NCBI RefSeq assembly: GCF_000299895.1
Contig: NZ_AMRG01000003.1
Location: 62,001-126,000 of the forward strand
Length of the DNA stretch: 64,000 nucleotides
Source of the DNA: Idiomarina xiamenensis 10-D-4
GTDB taxonomy: Bacteria; Pseudomonadota; Gammaproteobacteria; Enterobacterales; Alteromonadaceae
Direction: 5' to 3'
Shown here one piece after another: positions 55,380 through 64,000 of this stretch; positions within the stretch are counted from its first letter, which is position 1; each line of letters starts with the position of its first letter. The notes beneath the pieces are model-generated. The model did not search any database, was not told the DNA's origin, and was given only the letters and a program-made list of their open reading frames with translations. Made by a program: the position numbers and the translations under genes.

Positions 55380-56645
55380 CTAGTGCTCCCCATGCTGATG
55401 CATTGTTCTACCCGCATCCGCCGCCTGCGGCTGTCGCAGAGTTGCTTCAGAGTCTAATAAAAACTGGCCTTCGGTCACGACCTGATCACCCGCTTTTAAG
55501 CCACTATCAATCAACGCCCAATCGCCGATGATGTCGCCTACCGTTACCGCTTGTTGGCGAAAGCGGCCATCACCGACCTGCTGCATCACACGGTTTTCTG
55601 CGCCGGTCATGATCAGTGCTGAGCGCGGTATGGCCACCCCGTGTTGCGCCTGTGTGGTGATAGCTAAAGATGCCTGACTGCCGACACTGACGTCGTCGAT
55701 GCTGTATGGCGTCAACACTCTCACTCGTAAGCTACGCGCTTGCTCATCAACGGTTGGATAAATGAAATCGATATGCCCCTGTTGTTGCTGTTGGCCATTA
55801 ATTTGGTAGCTGAGTTCATCACCCTTCCGTAACAGCCGACGTTGGCTAACGGGAACATCGGCAATCAACCATAAGTTCTCGCTAGCAGCCAACGCGAGGA
55901 CCTCGGTTTCTGGTGTCACATACATGCCTTCACGCGCATTGACCTCGGTAACAACAGCATCAAACGGTGCATAGACCGACACTTGGTATTGGGTTTTACC
56001 GGTTTCGCGGAGCTGCCCAATTTGCTTGTCGGTAAAACCTAATAACCTTAATCGCTGCGCCCCACGCCGACGTAACTCGGTTAACTCGTCGCTGCTGACA
56101 TCGTTATAACGGCGAGAGAATAGTTGCAAATAGTCGTCTTGCGCGACGACGAATTCTTTGCTGTAGATTTGATAGAGCAGTTCACCTTTGGCCACCCGCT
56201 GACCGGTTTCGTTAACCGCCATCTGTTCGATCCAACCCGCCGCTCGTGCATGCCAATGTTGTAAGCGCGACTCATTCCATTGGATACGTCCTTGCGTGTG
56301 AATGGTCTGTTGTACGTGACGTTCACTGACTTGACTCACGGTTACCGCTAATTGCTGCTGCCAATTGCCCGAGAGCTGGAGGTCGCTGGTTGTCACCTCT
56401 TGCTGTGCCCTGTTGTGCTGTGAATGAGCCGCAGCAGGTCCTTGTTTGACTAGGTCCATGCCACAAATCGGACACTGTCCCGGTTTGTGCTGTTGTACAT
56501 CTGGATGCATCGGACAACGATAAGTGGTTTCAGCTGACATTTCATGCTGTTCGTGCTGTTCGTGCTGTTCGTGCTGCGATTGTGGTAACGCCCAGCTAGG
56601 CAAGGTCAATACCGCGCACATCAAACATAAGAATATCGATTTCAT
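55380..56645 (-). CDS. cusB: Copper/silver efflux adaptor CusB-like
   Basis: A 421-residue membrane-fusion protein with a signal peptide, then a His/Glu/Gln repeat (SQHEQHEQHEQHE), then a heavy-metal-binding domain (YRCPMHPDVQQHKPGQCPICGMDL, with Cys, Met and His ligands), then the adaptor body. A His-rich end (MHQHGEH) follows. It carries Cu(I) to CusA. The gene lies directly upstream of cusA in one operon. The His repeat is encoded by four 9-bp tandem units. Confidence 0.92.
   Translation of the reverse strand: MKSIFLCLMCAVLTLPSWALPQSQHEQHEQHEQHEMSAETTYRCPMHPDVQQHKPGQCPICGMDLVKQGPAAAHSQHNRAQQEVTTSDLQLSGNWQQQLAVTVSQVSERHVQQTIHTQGRIQWNESRLQHWHARAAGWIEQMAVNETGQRVAKGELLYQIYSKEFVVAQDDYLQLFSRRYNDVSSDELTELRRRGAQRLRLLGFTDKQIGQLRETGKTQYQVSVYAPFDAVVTEVNAREGMYVTPETEVLALAASENLWLIADVPVSQRRLLRKGDELSYQINGQQQQQGHIDFIYPTVDEQARSLRVRVLTPYSIDDVSVGSQASLAITTQAQHGVAIPRSALIMTGAENRVMQQVGDGRFRQQAVTVGDIIGDWALIDSGLKAGDQVVTEGQFLLDSEATLRQPQAADAGRTMHQHGEH
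56541..56576. repeat. Four 9-bp tandem repeats within cusB
   Basis: Units of ttc(a/g)tgctg on the plus strand, four in a row, encode the HEQ/HE repeats of the mature CusB N terminus. The copy number could change by slippage in frame, since nine bases is three codons. Confidence 0.85.
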
Positions 56646-56716
56646 ATGACACCTAAATCACAATAAAAAACACCATCCGTTAGCGATGCCACGGACGTCA
56701 TTTGCTTATTCAGGTG

Positions 56717-57136
56717 TTAACTGCGAGGAGGTCTTTTCGGTAATGCGAGTGCAGGCGTAATAGATAACGCTTGAAAGGGTAGTAGTTCGGTTTCACGTAA
56801 ATCGTTGGCAACCAGTAACACTTGATGCACTAAGCTACTATGTACACTGCAATGCTGTGGACAATCGCCGCAATCCCCTTGGCAGGGTGATGATTGAGAT
56901 GAATGCGCATGGCTATCAGCAATTACGGAATCGCGATCAGCGTCGACGCAACAGTCATGCGTGGCCAATACCTGGTCACTGCTCGCCTGATGCGACGACG
57001 ATAAATGAGGCGAACTGGTCATCTTGCCTTGGTGCTGCATGCTAGCGGCAGCTGGCGTTGGTGCTGCCAGCGACTGCCAGGGCTGCAACATCAGCTGCAG
57101 CCCAACCAAAAACAACATGACATAACGCCAGCTCAT
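56717..57136 (-). CDS. Cys/His-rich secreted protein upstream of cusBA
   Basis: A 139-residue protein with an N-terminal hydrophobic signal (MLFLVGLQLMLQPWQSLAA) and a mature part rich in His, Ser, Met and Cys (THDCCVDAD, SPCQGDCGDCPQHCSVHSS). The spacing of six or more Cys and many His suggests periplasmic metal binding, and the end LPKRPPRS resembles the tails of DUF2946/CopL-like proteins next to copper genes; that family call is tentative. It lies five bases after the M13 peptidase stop and 71 bases before cusB. Confidence 0.6.
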   Translation of the reverse strand: MSWRYVMLFLVGLQLMLQPWQSLAAPTPAAASMQHQGKMTSSPHLSSSHQASSDQVLATHDCCVDADRDSVIADSHAHSSQSSPCQGDCGDCPQHCSVHSSLVHQVLLVANDLRETELLPFQALSITPALALPKRPPRS

Positions 57137-57141
57137 GGCCG

Positions 57142-59235
57142 TTACCAGATATGTACGCGTTTTTCAGGCGCTAAGAACAACTCGTCATCGGCTTTGACGT
57201 CAAACGCTTGGTAAAAACCAGGAACGTTGACGACCGTACCGTTGACGCGATATTCGGCCGGAGAATGCGGGTCGCTCAAGACTTGCTCGCGAATCGCATC
57301 TTCACGGTATTTACCACGCCAGACTTGCGCCCAACCAATAAATACGCGCTGCGCGCCAGTAAAGCCATCTAGCTCTGGTGCTGGCTTGCCGTCTAATGAC
57401 ATTTGATAAGCTTCATAAGCAATGGTTAAACCGGCCAGATCACCGATGTTCTCACCCAATGTCAGGTCACCATTAACATTCAAGCCTTCAATCGGTTCAT
57501 AGCTGCTGTACTGTGCAGACAAACGTTGCGCCAAGCTATCAAACGCTTCGCGATCAGTGTCGGTCCACCAGCTACGCAAGTTACCGTCGCCGTCGTATTT
57601 TGAACCTTGATCGTCAAATCCATGGCCCATTTCGTGACCGATAACAGCGCCAATGCCACCGTAGTTAACTGCTGGTTCCGCATTCATATCGAAGAATGGC
57701 GGTTGTAAGATACCGGCTGGGAAGACGATTTCGTTACGCACTGGACTGTAATAAGCGTTCACAGTCTGCGGCGTCATGCCCCAATCCTCAGGGTCAACTG
57801 GACCACCAACTTTGGCCATTTCTTCGGCATAATCAAAGGCGGCATACGCTTTATAATTACCAACCAAATCCGAGCTACTGATTTGCAGGCTGCTGTAATC
57901 GCGCCATTTATTTGGATAACCCACTTTTGGCTTAAATTTATGCAGTTTCTCTAACGCCTTTTCTTTCGTCTCGTCGCTCATCCAATCGAGGCTTTCAATA
58001 GAGGCAGCGTATGATTTCCGCAAATTCTCAATCAGTTCTTCCATCTGTGCTTTGGCGCGCGGTGGGAAGTACTCTTTGACGTAAACTTGACCCAGTACTT
58101 CACCCAACACGTCATCGGTGGCATCAACCGCACGTTTCCAACGCGGCTCTTGCTCAGGAATACCACGTAAGGTGGTGCCGTAGAAGGCAAATTGGCGCTT
58201 AGCGAAGTCGTCGGACAACACGTCAGCATACTGATTAACAACGCGCGCTGTCATATAAGCTTGCCAATCGGCTAAGTCTTCATCGTCGAACAGCTCAGCG
58301 AAGCTTTCGAAATACGATGGCTGACTGACCACCATTTCTTTAACGCCAGCGATACCGGCAGCTTCGCTAAAGGCTGAAAACGAAAAACCGTCCATCAATT
58401 CAGCGGTTTCTGCCGCCGACTTTTTGTTATAGGTTTTTTCTGCATCACGACTTTCAACGCGTGACCACTGCACCTTGGCAATCTTAGTCTCGACGTCTAA
58501 CACCGTTTTCGCGGCTTCAGCCGGCTTTTCATAACCGATCATGGTGAACAAGTCGGTCAGATAAGCTTGATAGGCTTCGCGAAATTCTTGAAATTTCTCG
58601 TCGTCTTTCAGGTAGTAATCGCGGTCTGGCATGCCCAAGCCGCCCTGGTACATATACATCGCATTAATTTGCGGATCTTTCGCGTCGGGATAGACATAGA
58701 AGCCGAATGGTATGCTCACGCCTTGTTTAAACAGGGTTGCCATCAACGCCGCCATTTGCTTTTTGTCAGCGACTTTAGCGATACTGTCCAAGTCACCTTG
58801 AATCGGTTGATAACCTAATTCGTTAAGGTGATCGGTATCCATGAAAGCGGTATAGAAATCACCCAGTTTGGCTTCGTTAGAGCCCGCTTCAGGGTTATTG
58901 GCCGACGCGTTTTCAATAATTTCACGCAAACGACGCTGGTTCTCTTGGCGTAGATCGAAGAACGACCCTACCGACGAGCGGTCACCCGGAATTTCGGTAT
59001 TTTTGATCCATGTGCCATTCACATAACGGAACAAGTCATCCTGTGGGCGGACGCTGTGGTCAAAGTTTTCTAAAACGATGCCGGATTGCAATTGCTTAGG
59101 CGCTTCTTGCTCGGCTTTCTTTTGTTGTTCTTGTTGTTGACCCTGAGTATCGTTGGCTGCCGGTTGTTCTGGCGAGCAAGCTGCCAATCCCAGCGCTAAC
59201 GAGACACTCAGTGCAATCGCGGTCATCTTTTTCAT
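57142..59235 (-). CDS. M13-family (neprilysin-like) lipoprotein metallopeptidase
   Basis: A 697-residue M13 peptidase. The signal ends in LGLAACSPEQ, a lipobox, followed by a Gln-rich linker. The zinc site is VIGHEMGHGFDDQG (two His and Glu), with the third ligand Glu in NIGDLAGL, the substrate NAYYSPVRNEIVFPAG motif, and the usual C-terminal PEKRVHIW. It would degrade peptides in the periplasm. It is upstream of the Cys/His-rich gene and cusBA on the same strand, separated by only five bases from the former. Confidence 0.93.
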   Translation of the reverse strand: MKKMTAIALSVSLALGLAACSPEQPAANDTQGQQQEQQKKAEQEAPKQLQSGIVLENFDHSVRPQDDLFRYVNGTWIKNTEIPGDRSSVGSFFDLRQENQRRLREIIENASANNPEAGSNEAKLGDFYTAFMDTDHLNELGYQPIQGDLDSIAKVADKKQMAALMATLFKQGVSIPFGFYVYPDAKDPQINAMYMYQGGLGMPDRDYYLKDDEKFQEFREAYQAYLTDLFTMIGYEKPAEAAKTVLDVETKIAKVQWSRVESRDAEKTYNKKSAAETAELMDGFSFSAFSEAAGIAGVKEMVVSQPSYFESFAELFDDEDLADWQAYMTARVVNQYADVLSDDFAKRQFAFYGTTLRGIPEQEPRWKRAVDATDDVLGEVLGQVYVKEYFPPRAKAQMEELIENLRKSYAASIESLDWMSDETKEKALEKLHKFKPKVGYPNKWRDYSSLQISSSDLVGNYKAYAAFDYAEEMAKVGGPVDPEDWGMTPQTVNAYYSPVRNEIVFPAGILQPPFFDMNAEPAVNYGGIGAVIGHEMGHGFDDQGSKYDGDGNLRSWWTDTDREAFDSLAQRLSAQYSSYEPIEGLNVNGDLTLGENIGDLAGLTIAYEAYQMSLDGKPAPELDGFTGAQRVFIGWAQVWRGKYREDAIREQVLSDPHSPAEYRVNGTVVNVPGFYQAFDVKADDELFLAPEKRVHIW

Positions 59236-59460
59236 GAGCTTACCTTTTGCTGTTATCTGTTTGCGATTATTTTTAACTAACGGTTGCTGCCAATGCTGTT
59301 GGCAACAGAGTCGTTCACTATCCTAACCAAAAAAACGGCTTATCTGAACGGTTAACCGTTAAGTCTACGCCTTTCAGAGACCAACGACTATCAACCGATT
59401 GTAACGAATTATTGGCGTTCAACGCACGCGGTGCCGAGCAGCCGCGACTATCGACGGCCA

Positions 59461-59862
59461 CTATAAGCGCTCGACCACCGGCGGCATGCGAAACAATAAA
59501 CGCGCAAAAATAATGGTGTACAAGGCATAAATGGCAGTTGCCGCGATCAGTCCGGGTAGCACCGAACCGTCTAGTAGCTGTTTTATCAAGATGAATAGGC
59601 CAATTAAAAAGTGCATGAAATTACCGACGCAAATCGGGCGACCATAAATGCCGCCAAGCAATTGTCCTTTAGCCATGTGATTCATCATTGCCATACCTAA
59701 ATACACCGCCGCTAGCAACTGTAAAGCCAGTGCGTTATTGGCGCCTATCGGGAGTACCCAAGTGTCTACTAACGCTGGAAAAAACAATAAGCAAATACCT
59801 GCAGCAGCCATTAATAAGGCACTGCTAAACATCACCCAATAACCCGGACGCCGTAACGCCAT
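59461..59862 (-). CDS. Small four-helix membrane protein
   Basis: A 133-residue integral membrane protein with about four hydrophobic helices (FSSALLMAAAGICLLFFPALV, LALQLLAAVYLGMAMMNHMA, FMHFLIGLFILIKQLL and LIAATAIYALYTIIFARLLF). I recognise no functional motif. It stands alone between the M13 peptidase and lpdA genes. The flanking stretches 59236-59460 and 59863-60018 hold no gene that I can see. Confidence 0.7.
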   Translation of the reverse strand: MALRRPGYWVMFSSALLMAAAGICLLFFPALVDTWVLPIGANNALALQLLAAVYLGMAMMNHMAKGQLLGGIYGRPICVGNFMHFLIGLFILIKQLLDGSVLPGLIAATAIYALYTIIFARLLFRMPPVVERL

Positions 59863-60017
59863 GAATCACCTCGCCATTGAATTAACAGCCAAATCTACAT
59901 CGATTTAATCACACCTTTTCGGTGCGTTATCGCCATACCATACGTGAGCCCCTGCGTTTGCGCAAATTTGCTCAATAACAGCAGTCTACGAACTTGAGTT
60001 AAGACAGATTCAGGCAA

Positions 60018-60051
60018 TAAAAAAACCGCTATTCAAACAGAATAGCGGTTT
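60018..60051 (-). terminator. Terminator after lpdA
   Basis: Arms aaaccgctatt and aatagcggttt with a seven-base loop, followed on the minus strand by a run of T. It lies about 40 bases after lpdA and ends the pyruvate dehydrogenase operon. Confidence 0.85.
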
Positions 60052-60088
60052 TCTACGGAGCTATAAGCCCCCTCTATAATAGCTAAGT

Positions 60089-61516
60089 TTATTTCTTCTT
60101 CTTAGCTTTCGGGTTTGGCATATCCGTGATCGAACCTTCGTGGACCTCTGCAGCCAAGCCAATCGATTCATGTAGCGTTGGGTGAGCATGGATAGTCAAG
60201 GCGATATCTTCTGCATCACAGCCCATTTCGATAGCTAAGCACACTTCACCCAGCAATTCGCCGGCATTGGTACCCACCATGGCACCACCGATAATGCGGT
60301 TGCTCTTATCAAACAGCAGCTTGGTCATGCCTTGCTGAGCATTTGAAGCAATCGCACGGCCCGACGCTGACCAAGGGAAAGTGACCGCGTCGTACTCGAT
60401 ACCTTGTTCTTTGGCTTCTTTCTCGGTAACACCTGCCCAAGCCACTTCTGGATCGGTATAAGCGATTGAAGGAATCACTTTGGGTTCGAAGAAGTGTTTT
60501 TTACCGGCGATCACTTCGGCGGCCACATGAGCTTCATGTACCGCTTTGTGCGCTAACATCGGTTGACCAACGATGTCGCCGATAGCGAAAATGTTGTCAA
60601 CATTGGTGCGTAATTGCTTGTCGACTTCGATGAAGCCGCGCTCGGTAACCTTAACGCCAGCTTTATCGGCGTCTAATTTACCACCATTTGGCGCACGACC
60701 GACAGCAACCAGAACAGCACCATATTTAACCGGCTCTTTCGGCGCGTCTTTACCTTCAAAGGTGACGTAAATACCGTCTTTTTTCGCTTCCAGCTTAGCC
60801 GCTTTAGTATTCACCATGACTTGATCAAATTTGCCTTTAATCTGCTTCATGAAGCTCTTGATGATATCTTTATCTGCGGGCGGAATCAGTTGCTCGGTCA
60901 TTTCAACAACGTCAACGGTTGATCCTAACGCGCTGTATACACAACCCATTTCTAGGCCGATGATACCACCACCCAAGACCAACATGCGCTCGGGGATCTC
61001 TTTTAACTCTAACGCATCGGTTGAGTCCCAAATACGCTCGTCATCATGAGGTACGAATGGCAATTTAATCGGCTGCGAGCCAGCAGCGATAATGGCATGC
61101 TCAAAGTTAATGGTGGTTTCACCATCATCACCTTCGACTTTCAGGCTGTTTTGACCGGTGAATTTACCATAGCCATTAACCACCTGAACTTTACGCATTT
61201 TCGACATCTGACCTAAGCCGCCAGTCAGTTGACCGATGACTTTATCTTTGTGCTTGCGGATTTTGTCTAAGTCGATTTTGGGTTCGCCGAATTCAACGCC
61301 TTCAGCTGCCATATGCTTAGCGTCTTCGATGTGCTTCGCTAAGTGCAATAATGCTTTAGAAGGAATACAACCCACATTCAAGCAAACACCACCTAAGGTG
61401 CTATAACGTTCAACTAAAACAACGTCCAGGCCTAAGTCAGCAGCGCGGAATGCCGCCGAGTATCCACCCGGACCGGCACCCAGCACTACTACCTGTGTTT
61501 TGATCTCTTTGCTCAT
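60089..61516 (-). CDS. lpdA: Dihydrolipoyl dehydrogenase (E3)
   Basis: The 475-residue E3 reoxidises the lipoyl groups of the pyruvate and 2-oxoglutarate dehydrogenase complexes with FAD and NAD. Visible are the FAD motif VVLGAGPGGYSAAFRAA, the redox cysteine pair GGVCLNVGCIPSKALLH, the second dinucleotide site VLGGGIIGLEMG, IFAIGDIVGQPMLAHKA, and the C-terminal His-Glu in AHPTLHESIG. The tail is Lys-rich. It lies 117 bases after aceF and is followed by a strong terminator. Confidence 0.97.
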   Translation of the reverse strand: MSKEIKTQVVVLGAGPGGYSAAFRAADLGLDVVLVERYSTLGGVCLNVGCIPSKALLHLAKHIEDAKHMAAEGVEFGEPKIDLDKIRKHKDKVIGQLTGGLGQMSKMRKVQVVNGYGKFTGQNSLKVEGDDGETTINFEHAIIAAGSQPIKLPFVPHDDERIWDSTDALELKEIPERMLVLGGGIIGLEMGCVYSALGSTVDVVEMTEQLIPPADKDIIKSFMKQIKGKFDQVMVNTKAAKLEAKKDGIYVTFEGKDAPKEPVKYGAVLVAVGRAPNGGKLDADKAGVKVTERGFIEVDKQLRTNVDNIFAIGDIVGQPMLAHKAVHEAHVAAEVIAGKKHFFEPKVIPSIAYTDPEVAWAGVTEKEAKEQGIEYDAVTFPWSASGRAIASNAQQGMTKLLFDKSNRIIGGAMVGTNAGELLGEVCLAIEMGCDAEDIALTIHAHPTLHESIGLAAEVHEGSITDMPNPKAKKKK

Positions 61517-61633
61517 GATGACCCCTATTGCAATGTGTTGGCTGACTATAAAGTCAGCCTAAATCAGTCGTTGCGGACGAATATCGCTATTTGGTGTCGC
61601 GTATTGTAACGCGAAAACTCAGCTTCGTCGCGT

Positions 61634-63379
61634 TTACAGTACCAGTTTACGAATGTCACTCAGCACTTGGCTTAAATAGCTGGTAAAGCGCGCCGCCAAG
61701 GCACCATCGATGACGCGATGGTCATAAGACAGGCTTAACGGTAAGGTCAAGCGTGGTACGAACTCTTTGCCATTCCAAACTGGCTTCATATCGCTACGCG
61801 AAACGCCTAAAATAGCCACTTCTGGTGCATTAACGATAGGCGTAAACGCCGTTCCGCCAATGCCGCCAAGACTCGAAATCGAGAAGCAGCCACCTTGCAT
61901 ATCGGCCGCTTTTAATTTGCCGTCACGAGCCCGCGCACTGACTTCAAGCAGTTCTTTTGACAGCTCGTAAATGCCTTTCTTGTCGACGTCACGCAACACC
62001 GGCACCACCAAGCCATTTGGCGTATCGACCGCAATGCCGATATGCACATACTTCTTCATGATCAAGTGTTCGCCATCAGGCGCTAACGACGAATTAAACT
62101 GTGGATACTCCAACAGTGCCTTCGCGCACGCTTTCATGATGAACACCAACGGCGTGATTTTGAACCCTAAGTCTTGTTTCTTAGCGACTTCATTCTCAGC
62201 CTTACGGAAGTTTTCCAGCTCGGTAATATCGGCTTCATCAAACTGTGTAACATGAGGAATGGTGACCCAGTTACGGTGCAAGTTCGGGCCAGAAATCTTT
62301 TGAATACGTGACAATGCCACTTCTTCAATTTCACCAAACTTGCTGAAGTCGACTTTCGGCTGATCGATAACTTGCAAGCCACCAGCACCGCCGCTCATCG
62401 TGCCGGCTGCAGCTTTCGGACGTGATAATTCGTATTTTACGTACGATTGCACGTCTTCTTTCAAGATCCGATTTTTCGGACCCGATGCCGACACCTGGCT
62501 CAGATCTACACCAAATTCGCGCGCAACGCGGCGGACGGCTGGTGACGCGTGTAACACACCGTCTTTGCGGTCACTACGCTGGCTGGAATGGTCAGGCACC
62601 GGTGGTTGACGCTCACTCGTTGGCGTCGACTGCGCCGGCTTTTGTTCAGCCTTTTTCTCGGCCTTATCTGAGCGCTCTTCAGTATCGCTGCTAGCCTGCT
62701 TTTCAGTGTTGTCTTTGCTGTCTTGTGCCGCGCTCTCGTCAGCGCCAGCAGTCACTTTCATCTTAGCGATGACCGAGCCTTCACTGACCTTGTCGCCAGC
62801 TTTGACCAGCATTTCAACAATCTCACCGTCGTCAGGACAAGGCACATCCATCGTTGCCTTATCGGTTTCCAACGTGATCAAACCGTCTTCTTTGTTGACG
62901 CTATCACCGGCGGCAACCAGCACTTCGATGATTTCAACATCACTCGCGTCACCAATATCCGGAACTTTCACTTCAACAACTTGGCTTTCACCTTTTGCAG
63001 ATGAAGACTGCTCGCTTTGCTGCGAGTCAGACTCGTTGTCAGCTTCAGTGTCTTTCGCTTCGTCTTGCTGGGTATCTTGCTGTTGTTCAGTTTCAGCCTC
63101 GTCAGTACTGTCGCTGTCGGCCTCGTCGTCACCATTGTCATCAGCCGCGCTAATGAGGGCTAACAAATCGCCCTCTTTAATTTTATCGCCAACTTTAACT
63201 TTGACACTGTCGACCTTACCGCCGAATGGTGCAGGAATGTCCATTGAAGCTTTGTCGCTTTCAACGGTAATCAGCGCGTCTTCAGCCTCAATGCTGTCGC
63301 CTTCGGCAATCAGCACCTCAATGATTTCAACTTCTTCCCCACCGACGTCAGGGACTTTGACTTCTTGTGCATTAGCCAT
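61634..63379 (-). CDS. aceF: Pyruvate dehydrogenase dihydrolipoamide acetyltransferase (E2)
   Basis: The 581-residue E2 core of pyruvate dehydrogenase. Two lipoyl domains carry the lipoylated lysines Lys43 (ESDKASMD) and Lys174 (ETDKATMD). They are joined by long acidic/Gln-rich linkers, followed by the E1/E3-binding domain (HASPAVRRVAREFGVDLSQV) and the catalytic domain ending in SYDHRVIDGALAARF. E. coli AceF has three lipoyl domains, so this form has two. It is 12 bases downstream of aceE. Confidence 0.96.
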   Translation of the reverse strand: MANAQEVKVPDVGGEEVEIIEVLIAEGDSIEAEDALITVESDKASMDIPAPFGGKVDSVKVKVGDKIKEGDLLALISAADDNGDDEADSDSTDEAETEQQQDTQQDEAKDTEADNESDSQQSEQSSSAKGESQVVEVKVPDIGDASDVEIIEVLVAAGDSVNKEDGLITLETDKATMDVPCPDDGEIVEMLVKAGDKVSEGSVIAKMKVTAGADESAAQDSKDNTEKQASSDTEERSDKAEKKAEQKPAQSTPTSERQPPVPDHSSQRSDRKDGVLHASPAVRRVAREFGVDLSQVSASGPKNRILKEDVQSYVKYELSRPKAAAGTMSGGAGGLQVIDQPKVDFSKFGEIEEVALSRIQKISGPNLHRNWVTIPHVTQFDEADITELENFRKAENEVAKKQDLGFKITPLVFIMKACAKALLEYPQFNSSLAPDGEHLIMKKYVHIGIAVDTPNGLVVPVLRDVDKKGIYELSKELLEVSARARDGKLKAADMQGGCFSISSLGGIGGTAFTPIVNAPEVAILGVSRSDMKPVWNGKEFVPRLTLPLSLSYDHRVIDGALAARFTSYLSQVLSDIRKLVL

Positions 63380-63391
63380 GAATGTTCCTCC

Positions 63392-64000
63392 TTAAGCGTA
63401 CAGTGGGTTCAGTTTTTCTGAGTCCATGCCGAAGTCTTTGATGGCTTTGCTCACCACCTTAGCATCGACCTCGCCTTGTTTGGCCAATTCAGCCAAGGTC
63501 GCCACTACCACGCTGGCGGCATCCACTTCAAAGTGACGGCGCAAGTTTTCGCGGCTATCCGAGCGACCGAAGCCGTCGGTACCCAACACACGGTAGCTAC
63601 CAGGAACCCAAGCACGTACTTGATCAGCATACATTTTCATGTGATCGGTGGCAGCAATGGTCGGGCCATTATCGGCACTCAGTACACCCGCCAAATAAGC
63701 GCTGCGAGTTTCTTTTTCGGGGTGCAGCATATTCCAGCGCTCAACATCTAGGCCATCACGCGCCAGCTCGTTGAACGAGGTCACGCTGTATACATGGCTG
63801 TGTACACCGTATTCTTTTGCCAAGATCTGCGCAGCTTCGCGTACTTGTAATAAGATGGTGCCGCTACCCAGTAATTGTGCTTTGGCTTTCGCTTTGCCAC
63901 TTGGCTTGACTTGCTCAAGCTCATAAATACCTTTCAAAATGCCTTCTTCGGCGCCCTCAGGCATTTCTGGATGTTGGTAGTTTTCGTTCATCAAGGTCAG
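63392..64000 (-). CDS. aceE: Pyruvate dehydrogenase E1 component, C-terminal part
   Basis: Only the last 202 residues are in the window; the gene continues beyond base 64000. The visible part (LTLMNENYQHPEMPEGAEEGILKGIYEL, then GSGTILLQVREAAQILAKEYGV and RSDSRENLRRHFEVDA) matches the C-terminal domain of the homodimeric E1 of gammaproteobacteria, which decarboxylates pyruvate with thiamine diphosphate. Order is aceE-aceF-lpdA. A pdhR gene, if present, would be outside the window. Confidence 0.96.
   Translation of the reverse strand: MTLMNENYQHPEMPEGAEEGILKGIYELEQVKPSGKAKAKAQLLGSGTILLQVREAAQILAKEYGVHSHVYSVTSFNELARDGLDVERWNMLHPEKETRSAYLAGVLSADNGPTIAATDHMKMYADQVRAWVPGSYRVLGTDGFGRSDSRENLRRHFEVDAASVVVATLAELAKQGEVDAKVVSKAIKDFGMDSEKLNPLYA

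Noticed and set aside
62706-63395. Long open frame (229 codons) on the plus strand opposite aceF
   Set aside because: It is antisense to the lipoyl domains and acidic linkers of aceF. The Ser/Leu-rich translation is the mirror of repetitive Asp/Glu/Ser/Gln codons and has no family motif.

Overview
The window is a chromosomal stretch from a marine-type gammaproteobacterium, most likely of the order Alteromonadales. This rests on gene order and families: rppH beside mutH, rppH-ptsP-lgt-thyA, argR divergent from mdh, rplU-rpmA-obgE, ArcA with a separate Hpt protein, and small families (DUF2982, DUF3718) that I associate with Shewanella/Alteromonas relatives. Genes are densely packed on both strands. 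I see no rRNA, tRNA, CRISPR array, insertion sequence, integrase or phage gene. No gene-free stretch exceeds about 300 bases; the longest, 46682-46974, holds a terminator and the acnB upstream region.

Layout. 1-5406: electron-transfer flavoprotein (etfBA), the csdE/tcdA pair overlapping tail to tail, and a two-gene signalling unit (CheY-CheC-like regulator plus PAS protein). 5408-10714 (minus): rppH-ptsP-TSUP transporter-lgt-thyA. 10886-13111: mutH, a 32-residue microprotein, a DUF2982 protein and an EAL phosphodiesterase. 13212-17221: a tight five-gene operon (DUF432-like protein, MscS channel, retropepsin-like protease, RimK ligase, succinylglutamate-desuccinylase-like hydrolase). 17442-24459: a FapA-family protein, rsmC, a sensor kinase, arcA, an Hpt protein and folE2. 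24624-30694: a DUF2726 protein, a CobD/AmpE-family membrane protein, then adenosine kinase, a broken ahcY, a GNAT acetyltransferase and a FAD amine oxidase.

30701-37327 (minus): a NatAB-type ABC transporter with a secreted alpha/beta hydrolase, a DUF3718 protein, folA, obgE, rpmA and rplU. 37579-46681: ispB, a voltage-gated K+ channel, mdh, argR, a DyP-type peroxidase, a DUF885 lipoprotein peptidase and acnB. 46975-52151: a LysR regulator divergent from an RND efflux pair. 52256-59235 (minus): an M13 metallopeptidase, a Cys/His-rich secreted protein and CusB/CusA copper-silver efflux proteins. 59461-64000 (minus): a small membrane protein and the pyruvate dehydrogenase genes lpdA, aceF and the 3' end of aceE.

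Most of the window is core metabolism. Folate and one-carbon genes (folE2, folA, thyA, adenosine kinase/ahcY) and TCA/pyruvate genes (acnB, mdh, aceEF-lpd) recur. The least explained parts are the five-gene RimK/MscS operon, the scattered phosphorelay parts around arcA, the unusual DyP active site, and the reading-frame break in ahcY, which looks like a deletion of about 16 nt and is either a real loss or a sequence error.
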